Assembly: GCF_025151215.1 (NCBI RefSeq)
Contig: NZ_CP102286.1
Coordinates: forward strand, 1,488,001 to 1,552,000
DNA length: 64,000 nucleotides
Direction: 5' to 3'
Origin: Parabacteroides merdae ATCC 43184
Lineage (GTDB): Bacteria > Bacteroidota > Bacteroidia > Bacteroidales > Tannerellaceae
In this document: one piece after another, positions 7,969-16,500 of the stretch
Layout: each line of letters opens with the position of its first letter
How positions within the stretch are numbered: position 1 is the stretch's first letter
The notes under the pieces: generated by a model
Seen by the model: only the letters and a program-made list of their open reading frames with translations
What the model was told of the DNA's origin: nothing
Database searches by the model: none
Made by a program: the position numbers and the translations under genes

Positions 7969-8838
7969 TTATTGTAAATCCTTGAACATTTCGAAACCTT
8001 GTTCCGGTGTCAAGCCTTCGTGTACGACAGCGTGTACGGCCTGAATCATGGCGGCAGGGTTTTCGCTCTGGAAGACGTTACGTCCCATATCGACACCGGC
8101 AGCACCGTCGTTAACGGCGTTGTAGCAGAGTTCGAGTGCTTCCTTTTCAGGCAGTTTCTTACCTCCGGCGATCACAACGGGAACCGGACAGGCGGCAGCT
8201 ACCTTTTCGAAACCGTCGCAGTAGTAAGTCTTCACGATAGAAGCACCGTTCTCGGCGCATACGCGCGATGCGAGTGCGAAGTAACGGGAGTCGCGTGCCA
8301 TCTGTTTGCCGACAGCCGTCACACCCATGACGGGGATGCCATAGCGGTTCCCCATATCGACAGCTTCCACCAGGTTGGCTGCCGTGATGGCTTCCTGTTC
8401 GCCGTCGCCGGCAGAGAACATGACTGCCATAGCGGAAGCATTGTAACGGATCGCATCTTCGATATCGATCAAAACGTTACGGTTCAATTCCGTCAGGATC
8501 GTAGAACCGGCATCCGAACGGAGGCAGACGGGCTTGTTGATGTTGGCGGGAATGGAAGTCTGCAAGATACCGCGCGTACACATGATACAGTCGGCATATT
8601 GTACGAGGGGAACGATATTCAGGTCGATACGTTCCAAACCTGAAGTCGGACCCATGATAAACCCGTGGTCGAATGCCAACATAACGGCACGGCCTGTTTT
8701 CGGGTTGAAGATACGAGAGAGGCGGTCTTTCATACCCCAAGAGTAGTTAGACGCACCTTTTACATGAAAATTGTCGAATTGGGAAGTTTGTCCGAAGCCG
8801 AAATTATTCGCTTCTCTGAACCCATCCATATCTGCCAT
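7969..8838 (-). CDS. LsrF-like class I aldolase/thiolase
   Basis: 289 residues of the DeoC/LacD TIM-barrel superfamily. Residues typical of LsrF are visible: MLAFDHGFIMGP near residue 55, LRSDAGS near 110, and a Schiff-base Lys at residue 203 (SIVKTYYCD), the same position as the catalytic Lys of Escherichia coli LsrF. LsrF acts on phospho-AI-2 derivatives, while relatives cleave phosphorylated ketoses. No lsr transporter or LsrK is present here. Instead dhaK and dhaL lie immediately upstream, so the substrate is more likely a ketose phosphate made by the DhaKL kinase. The start at 8838 follows a 40-bp gap containing TTAATTC-type repeats. Confidence 0.8.
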   Translation of the reverse strand: MADMDGFREANNFGFGQTSQFDNFHVKGASNYSWGMKDRLSRIFNPKTGRAVMLAFDHGFIMGPTSGLERIDLNIVPLVQYADCIMCTRGILQTSIPANINKPVCLRSDAGSTILTELNRNVLIDIEDAIRYNASAMAVMFSAGDGEQEAITAANLVEAVDMGNRYGIPVMGVTAVGKQMARDSRYFALASRVCAENGASIVKTYYCDGFEKVAAACPVPVVIAGGKKLPEKEALELCYNAVNDGAAGVDMGRNVFQSENPAAMIQAVHAVVHEGLTPEQGFEMFKDLQ

Positions 8839-8882
8839 AGCTTTTTTCCTTTCTTAATTTTTAATTCTTAATTCTTAATTTC

Positions 8883-9497
8883 TCAAAGCGCTTGCGCGAA
8901 CGATTCAAACATGCAACTCCAAGAGGTAGCACCGCTGTCGGCATAACCGACGGAGCGTTCGCCGTAGTTACGGGCACGGCCGAAGTTGGCTTTCATTTCT
9001 ACGGTCGAAGCAGCACCGGCAAGGGCAGCTTTCGCTCCGGCTTCGAGGATTTCCTTGATATCGTCCGAAGAACATGCCTGGATCGCTTCCACAGCCGGGA
9101 TCAGGGCGTCCATCATGGTCTTGTCGCCTTTCTGGGCTTTCGTCTGTTTCTGCACGTTGGCAAGACCGCCGGCAAACATAGCTTTCACTCCAGCTGCATC
9201 CAGTTCCGTACCGGAAGCATGGTCGCTCATACCTAAGAAGAAAGCCCCCAACAGCGTACTGGTGGAACCGCTTACCTGCAACATGACGTCAAAACCCATA
9301 TCGTTCAGCATGGTTTTGAACTCCGTTCCTTTCTGGGCCGTAGCCACGATAGCGGACATGGCTGTCACGATTGCCTGGCCGTGGTCGCCGTCACCGATAA
9401 CAGCGTCCAGTTTAGAAAATTCGTCTTCGCGTTCTTTGATGTTCTTCAAGGCGTTGTCGAGCATCGCCTTGAAGTTTTCGATAGTCAGTTGTTTCAT
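8883..9497 (-). CDS. dhaL: dihydroxyacetone kinase ADP/ATP-binding subunit DhaL
   Basis: 204 residues from the ATG at 9497 (MKQLTIENF), which lies 7 bp after the dhaK stop with a GAGAT upstream. Longer upstream starts would overlap dhaK. VIGDGDHG at residues 33-40 carries the Asp residues that bind the Mg-nucleotide pair, and the later Ala/Gly-rich helices (GAKAALAGAASTVEMKA, then RNYGERSVGYADSGATS) are standard. DhaL with DhaK phosphorylates dihydroxyacetone or small ketoses. No DhaM phosphotransferase gene is present, so the pair is probably ATP-dependent. Related DhaKL pairs act on tetruloses, and that alternative suits a cluster that also holds an aldolase and cupin and VOC proteins. Confidence 0.9.
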   Translation of the reverse strand: MKQLTIENFKAMLDNALKNIKEREDEFSKLDAVIGDGDHGQAIVTAMSAIVATAQKGTEFKTMLNDMGFDVMLQVSGSTSTLLGAFFLGMSDHASGTELDAAGVKAMFAGGLANVQKQTKAQKGDKTMMDALIPAVEAIQACSSDDIKEILEAGAKAALAGAASTVEMKANFGRARNYGERSVGYADSGATSWSCMFESFAQAL

Positions 9498-9504
9498 ATC
9501 TCGT

Positions 9505-10521
9505 TTATTTACCGATTGTTGTCCAGTAAGGTGCATCAGCACGTTTGTTCTTCAGATAGTCGATATGATCTTCGTCGAGGATAGCCATGATCATCTGGAA
9601 ACCGGCCTGTTCCTGTACGGTCAGGATTTCCTGAATACGGCTTACGACAACTTGAAGGCCACGGGCTTCCAGTTCCTTGTAGGCCTTACGGAAGATGATG
9701 TTCAACTCCATGTGGGTAGTCGCTCCTACGCCGTTGATGATAAGCATCATCTTGTCGCCAGCCTTCGGCTTGAGCTGCTGGCAAAGCAGGTCTACCATCT
9801 CGGCAGCCGTATCGTCGGCAGATACAAGCGGTTTCTGTCCGCCACCGCCTTCGCCGTGCTGTCCCATACCGATCTCCATGATGCCCTGGGGCAGGTCGGT
9901 GATCGTACCGCCGTTCTGCGGATGCGTACAAGAGCGCATGGCAACGGCCAGAGTAGCGACGTTGTTGTTATAGCGTTCGGCGATTTCGACCAGCTCGTCA
10001 AGCGTCTTGCCTTCTTCGGCTGCAGCACCTAATATTTTATACAAAGGCACACAACCGGCCAAGCCGCGACGGTCGTTGATGTCGGCACCGATACCGGCAC
10101 TGATATCGTCGTGAGTCAGCACTTGTTTCACCTTGATGCCTACACGTTCTGCCAACTGGCAAGCCATGTTCGCACTCATCACGTCGCCGGAGTGGTTCAG
10201 GACAACCAACAGGATACCGGCTTCACGCTTCATCAGCTGCAAAGCCTGGAACAGACGCTGTGCACCGGGAGCGGCAAAGATGTCGCCCACGACAGAGCAG
10301 TCCAGCATACCTTCGCCTACGAATCCGCTCAATGCGGGTTCATGACCGGAACCGCCCAAAGTCACGATAGCCACTTTGTCTTCGCTCTTCGGATTGGCAC
10401 GTACGACGATGTTTTCACCACCTAACTTGACCTGGTCCGGATATGCCAATACATAACCTTCCAACAATTCGGGTGTTATCTGTTCGGGATCATTTATAAA
10501 TTTTGTCTTTATGTCTGACAT
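9505..10521 (-). CDS. dhaK: dihydroxyacetone kinase substrate subunit DhaK
   Basis: 338 residues, the normal DhaK length. GGSGHEPALSGFVGEGMLD near residue 55 and AAPGA near 85 form the ketose pocket. His222 in GMGQHGEGGGG is the residue that binds the substrate carbonyl covalently as a hemiaminal. A good ribosome site (AAGGAGG, 10 bases before the ATG) precedes it. It is co-directional with dhaL, 7 bp away. Substrate range in this family extends from dihydroxyacetone to erythrulose and related ketoses. The Gly-rich GEGGGG after the His is a small departure from the common HGEPG and may affect specificity. Confidence 0.9.
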   Translation of the reverse strand: MSDIKTKFINDPEQITPELLEGYVLAYPDQVKLGGENIVVRANPKSEDKVAIVTLGGSGHEPALSGFVGEGMLDCSVVGDIFAAPGAQRLFQALQLMKREAGILLVVLNHSGDVMSANMACQLAERVGIKVKQVLTHDDISAGIGADINDRRGLAGCVPLYKILGAAAEEGKTLDELVEIAERYNNNVATLAVAMRSCTHPQNGGTITDLPQGIMEIGMGQHGEGGGGQKPLVSADDTAAEMVDLLCQQLKPKAGDKMMLIINGVGATTHMELNIIFRKAYKELEARGLQVVVSRIQEILTVQEQAGFQMIMAILDEDHIDYLKNKRADAPYWTTIGK

Positions 10522-10560
10522 GGTATATTCCTCCTTTATTTAAGTATGTTATTAATGTTA

Positions 10561-10875
10561 TTATTTGATTTCCATGATTTCGATAGCGATGCCTTCTTCT
10601 TCGATGAAAGCGATCGTCAAGTGTTCGTCGCATACGGCCGGGCCGAAGATCACCTTCTTGCCTTTCAACTCTTCCTCCAAAGAAGGAACGGTGTAGGCAA
10701 TGTGTCCCTGTTTCTGTACCAGTTCGGGCAGACAGCTGCCTTCCTCGAATTTCAGGAATTCGATGCGATTCGGACTTTTGCTATAGTCTGTCAACCATAC
10801 TTTCAGGCCTTCGTTAAACATAGCCCCTTCTACTTGTTCTGTCGTTACGATACCGACATGATTAAATGTTCTCAT
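10561..10875 (-). CDS. VOC (glyoxalase/epimerase-fold) protein
   Basis: 104 residues, one vicinal-oxygen-chelate unit. FNHVGIV near the start supplies the first metal His, HIAYTV near residue 58 the second, and the C-terminal IAIEIMEI the Glu. Methylmalonyl-CoA epimerase, glyoxalase I and sugar-acid epimerases share this layout, and a single module normally dimerises. It is the first gene after the tandem repeat array at 10932-10994 and lies 39 bp before dhaK. A role in isomerising or detoxifying a carbonyl intermediate of the DhaKL pathway is reasonable, for example methylglyoxal from triose phosphate. The sequence alone does not decide this. Confidence 0.8.
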   Translation of the reverse strand: MRTFNHVGIVTTEQVEGAMFNEGLKVWLTDYSKSPNRIEFLKFEEGSCLPELVQKQGHIAYTVPSLEEELKGKKVIFGPAVCDEHLTIAFIEEEGIAIEIMEIK

Positions 10876-10931
10876 GACTAATTAATTTTAAGTGTTCGTA
10901 CTATTTTTATTCGTTATCAGTTCTCTCAACC

Positions 10932-10994
10932 TCAAAACATAGATGTTTCGCATTCAAAACACCCATGTTTCGTTTTCAAAACATATATGTTTCA
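10932..10994 (-). repeat. array A: three 22-bp dyad repeats at ccsBA 3' end
   Basis: Units start at 10932, 10954 and 10976, exactly 22 bp apart. Each has the form AAAAC-N6-GTTTC with inverted arms; the middle unit keeps the outer arms but loses inner pairs. The last unit contains the ccsBA stop codon (10992-10994). The array lies upstream of the VOC-dhaK-dhaL genes, so it could be operators for that segment or stable 3' RNA hairpins for ccsBA. Confidence 0.7.
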
Positions 10995-13427
10995 CACCTT
11001 CGTCTTCCATCTCCTGTACGAAAGGACAGCCAGGACAACGACTACCCCCAAGGCGATATAAAGATAGGTGAATATTCCATGCACATTATCATTTTGACCG
11101 TATGAATGCATTCCGCTCAGGAAATAATTGACACCGAAGAAAGTCATCAGCACGGAAGCGAACGCGATCACGGATGCCAGATTGAACAACCAAAGACTAT
11201 TCCAGCGTTTCACCAAGTGGAGATGAGTCACTACGGCATAGACGACCATCGTGATCAGCGCCCAGGTCTCCTTCGGGTCCCACCCCCAATAACGACCCCA
11301 GGACTCATTCGCCCAGACAGCACCGAGGAAAGTGCCGACAGTCATCAGGGCAAGCCCTACCCACAACGCCATCTCACCCACAATACTCAGTTCGGTGATA
11401 CGGGCTTTCAATATCTCTTTGTTCTTCTTTCCGGCGACGGACATCATCACCATATTGGTCAGCCCGATCAGGCAACTGATACCGAAAAAGCCGTAAGCGG
11501 CAACAATGACCGCCACATGGAACATCAGCCACGGCGATTTCAGGACCGGTACGAGCGGATTGATCTCAGGGTCCATCCAGTTCAGACCGGAAACGAAGAG
11601 GATGATACCGCCGAACAGGGTGGCCAGCGCGAAGGTGATCGTACTACGGCGCACGAACAACAGTCCGGCAAAGACAGTCGCCCATCCCACATAGACCATC
11701 GTCTCGTAGGAATTGCTCCAAGGAGCATAGCCACCGATATACCAGCGCATCCCCATTCCGAACATATGATAATGAAAGACGACCAGTACGCCGGCTCCTA
11801 ACAGCCATACGGCGACCTTCATCCAGCGGGTCCGGCGGAACAGCATCGCGAAAGAAAGGACCAACAACAGTCCGCCCAAGACCAGATAGCCGATCTTGCA
11901 ATAGCGGAAGACATCCATCTTGTTATATTTCAATTCGGCCTGCATGCGCTTCGGACTGATATCGAGTGTCTTGTTCTTGGCTTGCTGATAGGTGTCGATC
12001 ATGCCGACCACTTCATCGGCTTTCGCCCAATCGCCACTCTTCAAGCCCTCCTGCACTTCGCCTAAATACCAGTCGAAAATACGGGAGACGAACATGGAGT
12101 CTTTGCCAGTAAAGGCAGAGAGGTCGTCGCCGGGTGCATACCATTTATGATTCGGATCGTCTTCTTTCGGAAAAAGGTTCAGCATCTGGTGATTGATCAG
12201 CTGATGGAAGATGTTCAACTGCTCGTCCAGTTTCATCAGGTCCTTGTCGAAACGCGTACGCTGGGCAGGCATCTTGTTATAGGCTTCTTCCAACTTCTCT
12301 TGCAACTTGTAGCTGCCGTTACTGTCGAAGGCCTGGATATAGGCACACTCGCCGTCCGTCAGGTCATAATAGGCGGCCAACTCCGGATTGGACAGAGCGA
12401 TAAAGGGAACGCGCATCCACATATCGGGCATGGCTAAAAGGCTCAAAAGGAACTGGTCAGAGTTCAACTGACCGATCTTATCCGACTTATGGAGCTTACG
12501 TAGAATCTCCGAAGAGAAGGTATTGACCGGCATCATACGGCCGCTACCCGACTGGATCGGAAGGGCTCCGAAGAGGGCAGCATGTTCCGGGCTCACCGCA
12601 TATTTCTGCACGGCATCGAGCATCGGGGAAGCCTTCCCGCCGGCATTTACGGACAGGGGAACGGCAAGGAGCGCAAGCAACAGGACCGTTACGTTGGTCG
12701 CCTTGCGCAATTCTTTCAGGCGGCGGCTCTGACGCATGAAGCGGGAATCCTTACCGACCAGGCAAAGGATCAGGCCGATGACCAGCAACAGATATCCGGT
12801 GTAGGTGATGTTCCGCCCCGCCACGTCGCGGTTGACGGAAAGGATGGTCCCGTGTTCGTCCTGGTCATAGGAGGCCTGGAAGAAACGGTAGCCTTTTACA
12901 TCCAATACGTTATTCATAAAGATCCGCTCTTCGCGGTCTTCCCCATCCACATGGACGATCACTTCACTCTCGTAGGAAGAGGGACTGGCGGAACCGGGAT
13001 AGCGGGTTAAGGTGAATTTCTTCAGTTCAACGGAAAAAGGCAGGGTATGAAAGGTCGTGTTATCGGAAGTGCGGACAGCAATCTGGTTGCTTGTCTCCCC
13101 TTCACGCAGATGCAAAATTCCTTCTTCGCCGAAAAGGAAAGAGGTCAAGGCGCCGAGAAGGATGATGATAAAGGCGAAATGAGTCAGCATCAGTCCCCAT
13201 TTGCCGCGTTTCAGGTATTGGTGTTTGATCGTAGCCGCAATAAAATTAACAACTAAAAGGAATTGGAGCAGAAAAAACAGGGGGGAATAATAAACCATTG
13301 CTTTGGCTGTCGCTGTACCGTGATACTTTTCGATGAAAGTGGCAACGGCCAGGCCAAAGGCATAAATCAGTAACAGGACGATCGTCGTTACAAAGGAGGA
13401 GAAAAATCTTTCGAGATTTGTTTTCAT
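10992..13427 (-). CDS. fused CcsB-CcsA (ResB-ResC) cytochrome c synthase
   Basis: 811 residues. The N-terminal half is ResB/CcsB-like: membrane helices near 10-30, 50-65 and 80-100, a periplasmic domain with VELKKFTLTRYPGS, and a helix near 210-230. The C-terminal half is CcsA/ResC-like with about eight helices and the heme-handling Trp-rich motif WGRYWGWDPKET near residue 710. Such fusions attach heme to CxxCH of secreted apocytochromes (system II). The gene is immediately downstream of a protein with two CxxCH sites, and another CxxCH protein lies in the same run, so these are its likely clients. A TACATTTG box upstream at 13465-13458 suggests it also has its own promoter. Length is ordinary for Bacteroidales fusions. 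Confidence 0.92.
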   Translation of the reverse strand: MKTNLERFFSSFVTTIVLLLIYAFGLAVATFIEKYHGTATAKAMVYYSPLFFLLQFLLVVNFIAATIKHQYLKRGKWGLMLTHFAFIIILLGALTSFLFGEEGILHLREGETSNQIAVRTSDNTTFHTLPFSVELKKFTLTRYPGSASPSSYESEVIVHVDGEDREERIFMNNVLDVKGYRFFQASYDQDEHGTILSVNRDVAGRNITYTGYLLLVIGLILCLVGKDSRFMRQSRRLKELRKATNVTVLLLALLAVPLSVNAGGKASPMLDAVQKYAVSPEHAALFGALPIQSGSGRMMPVNTFSSEILRKLHKSDKIGQLNSDQFLLSLLAMPDMWMRVPFIALSNPELAAYYDLTDGECAYIQAFDSNGSYKLQEKLEEAYNKMPAQRTRFDKDLMKLDEQLNIFHQLINHQMLNLFPKEDDPNHKWYAPGDDLSAFTGKDSMFVSRIFDWYLGEVQEGLKSGDWAKADEVVGMIDTYQQAKNKTLDISPKRMQAELKYNKMDVFRYCKIGYLVLGGLLLVLSFAMLFRRTRWMKVAVWLLGAGVLVVFHYHMFGMGMRWYIGGYAPWSNSYETMVYVGWATVFAGLLFVRRSTITFALATLFGGIILFVSGLNWMDPEINPLVPVLKSPWLMFHVAVIVAAYGFFGISCLIGLTNMVMMSVAGKKNKEILKARITELSIVGEMALWVGLALMTVGTFLGAVWANESWGRYWGWDPKETWALITMVVYAVVTHLHLVKRWNSLWLFNLASVIAFASVLMTFFGVNYFLSGMHSYGQNDNVHGIFTYLYIALGVVVVLAVLSYRRWKTKV

Positions 13428-13457
13428 TTACTTTTTTATTAGAGTTCACAGATGCGG

Positions 13458-13465
13458 CAAATGTA
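13458..13465 (-). promoter_or_regulatory. -7 box TACATTTG upstream of ccsBA
   Basis: Fits the Bacteroidales TAnnTTTG consensus and lies 31 bp before the ccsBA start, in the 130-bp gap after the large heme protein. No clear -33 element is seen. Confidence 0.45.
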
Positions 13466-13557
13466 CGCAGATTAATCGTTTGATGAAATAACCGGTGGCA
13501 ATCTGCCACATCTGTGTCCTCTATTAGTTGATAGATATCATCTATACCTTTTCATTA

Positions 13558-16500
13558 TCAATCTTCAATGATCATACGGAAGCCGACGTTGAACACACGC
13601 TGGTACGGATAGTAAGCCTTACGCGTATGGGAAGCCGCATATTTCGGACGGTCGATATAAGAACCGCCGCGGGCCACCTTGTATTCGGATGTCTCTTTCG
13701 TCTTCTCATTGTACGGATACGATACATAGTCGGAACGGGTCCATTCGGCTACGTTTCCGTGCATGCTGTACAGACCGAAGGGATTGGCCTCATAAGCCTT
13801 GCCGCCGACCTGGACCAGGTTACCGTCGTCCACGCTCTCTTCTTTCGGAAGGAAGGTATAGTACTTGTACCACGGGTTGGTCTTCGCCATCGGCTGCGGG
13901 TCTACACCGTAAACGGCAAACAACAGCGTTGTCTTGTCCGCCAAATTGTCCTTCTTGCCGAAGTCCGCATGCATGTCGCCATACCAGAAGTCCTGGTCGC
14001 TACCGGCGCGGCAAGCCCACTCCCACTGTGCTTCTGTCGGAAGCGTGATCTTGAGACCGGTCTTTTCGCTCAGTTTCCGGCAGAATTCCATAGCATCGTT
14101 GTAGCTGACACGGATAACAGGCTGTTCCGGTTTATTGGCCGGATATCCCTGAACCACGTGGTCTTTCCACTGCTGATCGACGAAACGGCTGTCGTGATCC
14201 GGGAAGACAACGTTGAACTGTTCGTTCGTCGTTTCCAGCTCGGCCATCCAGAAGGCTTTGTCGATCTTCACCTTGGCAGTCGGATAAGCATCCGGTTCGC
14301 CACGGTAACTACCCATCACGAATTCACCGGCCGGGATACGGACGAAATTGACTTTCACACCCGGAGCGATCTCAACCACCTTACGGGTTTCCTTCTCCTT
14401 AGCCAGCATTTCCTTGATCCGGTCAGCACCGAAAGGCCAACCTTTCACCTTCAAGGTCTTTTCCTTTACAGGAGCGGCCTTTTCAGGCATTACCGGGGTG
14501 ATCGGGCCTTGTTTCTTCAGGTAGTCGGCATAGTCGGCGATTTCTTTCTTCCAGTCGACACCGGCTCCGTTCGCATACTTGTCGGTCAATTCCTTACGAC
14601 GCTTGATCTGGTCGAATCCCTTATAAGGAAGATCAGTCAATACGTTCGCATTGAAATAACCCTTGTCGGGAGCGTTGTAGTCGATCCAGTTATAAAGCGT
14701 CTTCCATTCCTTATCGGTCAGTTTCACGTTGTGATGGCCTTTCTTCAGCAAGCGTACCAATTCGCTCGTGTTGGGATGATATTCGTACGGCTGCAAAACG
14801 ACCATGTCGCCTTCGCCTCCCTGACGATGCACATACGGATGCAAGTTCAGATAAGACGTGCCATAACCTAGCTTGTCTTTCTTTCCACCCCGCAGGTCGA
14901 ACGCTTTTCCTTCACCGTTATGACAAGCAATACAAGCGCGGTCCAGGATCGGCTGCACTTCCAGGTCAAACGTGAAAGAGCGTGTACCGCCTTCGGGCAG
15001 AGTCAAAGCAGACGGAGCTTTCTGCGAAGCGATCACACGTTTCGGGATCGCGATCTGGTTCTGGTCTTCATGACAACCGATACAGGAAACCACTTCGCCC
15101 GGCTGACCGGTCACCCAGCTTCGCATCCACTGGATAGCCACGCCGTCCTTATCCAAAGGCTGGATGGAGATCGGTGTATTGGCAGGAGCCTTGAAGATCA
15201 CGGAACCGTCTTCTTCGACAGGAACCGTCCCCAACATACGCTTGATATCCCAACCGGACTGGATTCCATGCCAGTTATGGTCGGAACGAGTCTTTACATA
15301 CGCATATTCGTAAGCATGCAGACGCAGAGACTTGACCGTTCCGCGAGGAATACCTTTCAGACCTTCTCCTTCGTAGATATCCTGAATAAAGAAGGTCGCT
15401 TCCTTTTCATTCAGTTTCACACGGTCGGGAATGGACGGAGGAGTCTTTGTCTTGCGCACCAGGATCGGGCTGATATAGCCTTCGCCTTCTGCCTGCATCA
15501 GACAGGTCACGTTGTCGTAGACGTCCACCAGATAGAGTCCCCACAAGGCATGCGGGTCCAACTTGGCTGCAACCAGGAAGTATTTGTCGTTCAGCGGAGT
15601 CGGTTTGATGAACTGCGGCCATACACCGTTTACCAGCTGGTCCTTGATTTCTTCTTTGATCGGACGGTTACGGTGAGGGATTTCCTGTACCATACCGGCT
15701 GTGCTCTTACGTCCCTTGGTCGGATCGAAGATGATCATACGGCCTGAACGTGCCACACCGTGGTGGCCGGAGATGATACCGACGAACGCCGAACCGTGGC
15801 CGGGCAACGGCTGCACGTCGAACGTACTGTTCGGGAACATCGCACCGCTACCGTAGAGGGCTTTGTTTTCCGTTCCGTCCGGGTTCATGTGCATTACGAT
15901 ACGGGAATAGTAGTGGGTCAGGTCGGTGTACTCCCAGCGGGTGTACATCACGCGGCCGTTATTCATGATGACCGGATTCCAGTTGGCATCCTGGTCGAAT
16001 GTCAGGCGGCGCATGCTCTTGTCCTTCGGGTCATACAGCACCATGTTACCTACCGCATCGCTACCGTTCACACAAGGAACACCCTGGTAACCGATGTTGG
16101 AGATAGCGATCACACGACCGTCGGGCAGGTAAGTACCATCGTAGAACTCCAGATCCGGCTCGTCGTTTTCCACAAGCGGCTTGAAGCCTGTCCCATCCAG
16201 ATTCACTTCATAGATGTTCCAGCGCTTGTCGTCCTGTGTCTGTGTGAACATCACACGGTCACCGTCCCAATGCAGTTTCAGGTCAGCGATGGAAGAACCG
16301 TTTTTCGGTTTGTAGACCTGACGCATCTGTATATCGCCACGCAGATTGGAGAGTTCGACGATCTCGGCATCGAAGCCCTCACGACCGGCAGATTCCTGGT
16401 TACTCCAGTTATTGGCCTGAGTCCCCAAGGAAGGAGTCATGATCTGGTGTGCCTTTGAACCTACCTTGAAACGGGCTGCCACGATCTTGTCGGCATCCAG

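Noticed and set aside
8986-10032. long plus-strand ORF of 348 codons
   Set aside because: Shadow of dhaK and dhaL on the other strand.
7969-10521. AI-2 (lsr) quorum-signal operon
   Set aside because: Only an LsrF-like enzyme is present, with no LsrK, LsrR or transporter. DhaK/DhaL neighbours point to ketose metabolism.
10932-10994. CRISPR-like array
   Set aside because: The 22-bp units have no separate spacers and there are no cas genes. They are tandem dyads.
13528-14871. long plus-strand ORF of 447 codons
   Set aside because: Antisense shadow of the 1331-residue gene, which has clear domains and a signal peptide.
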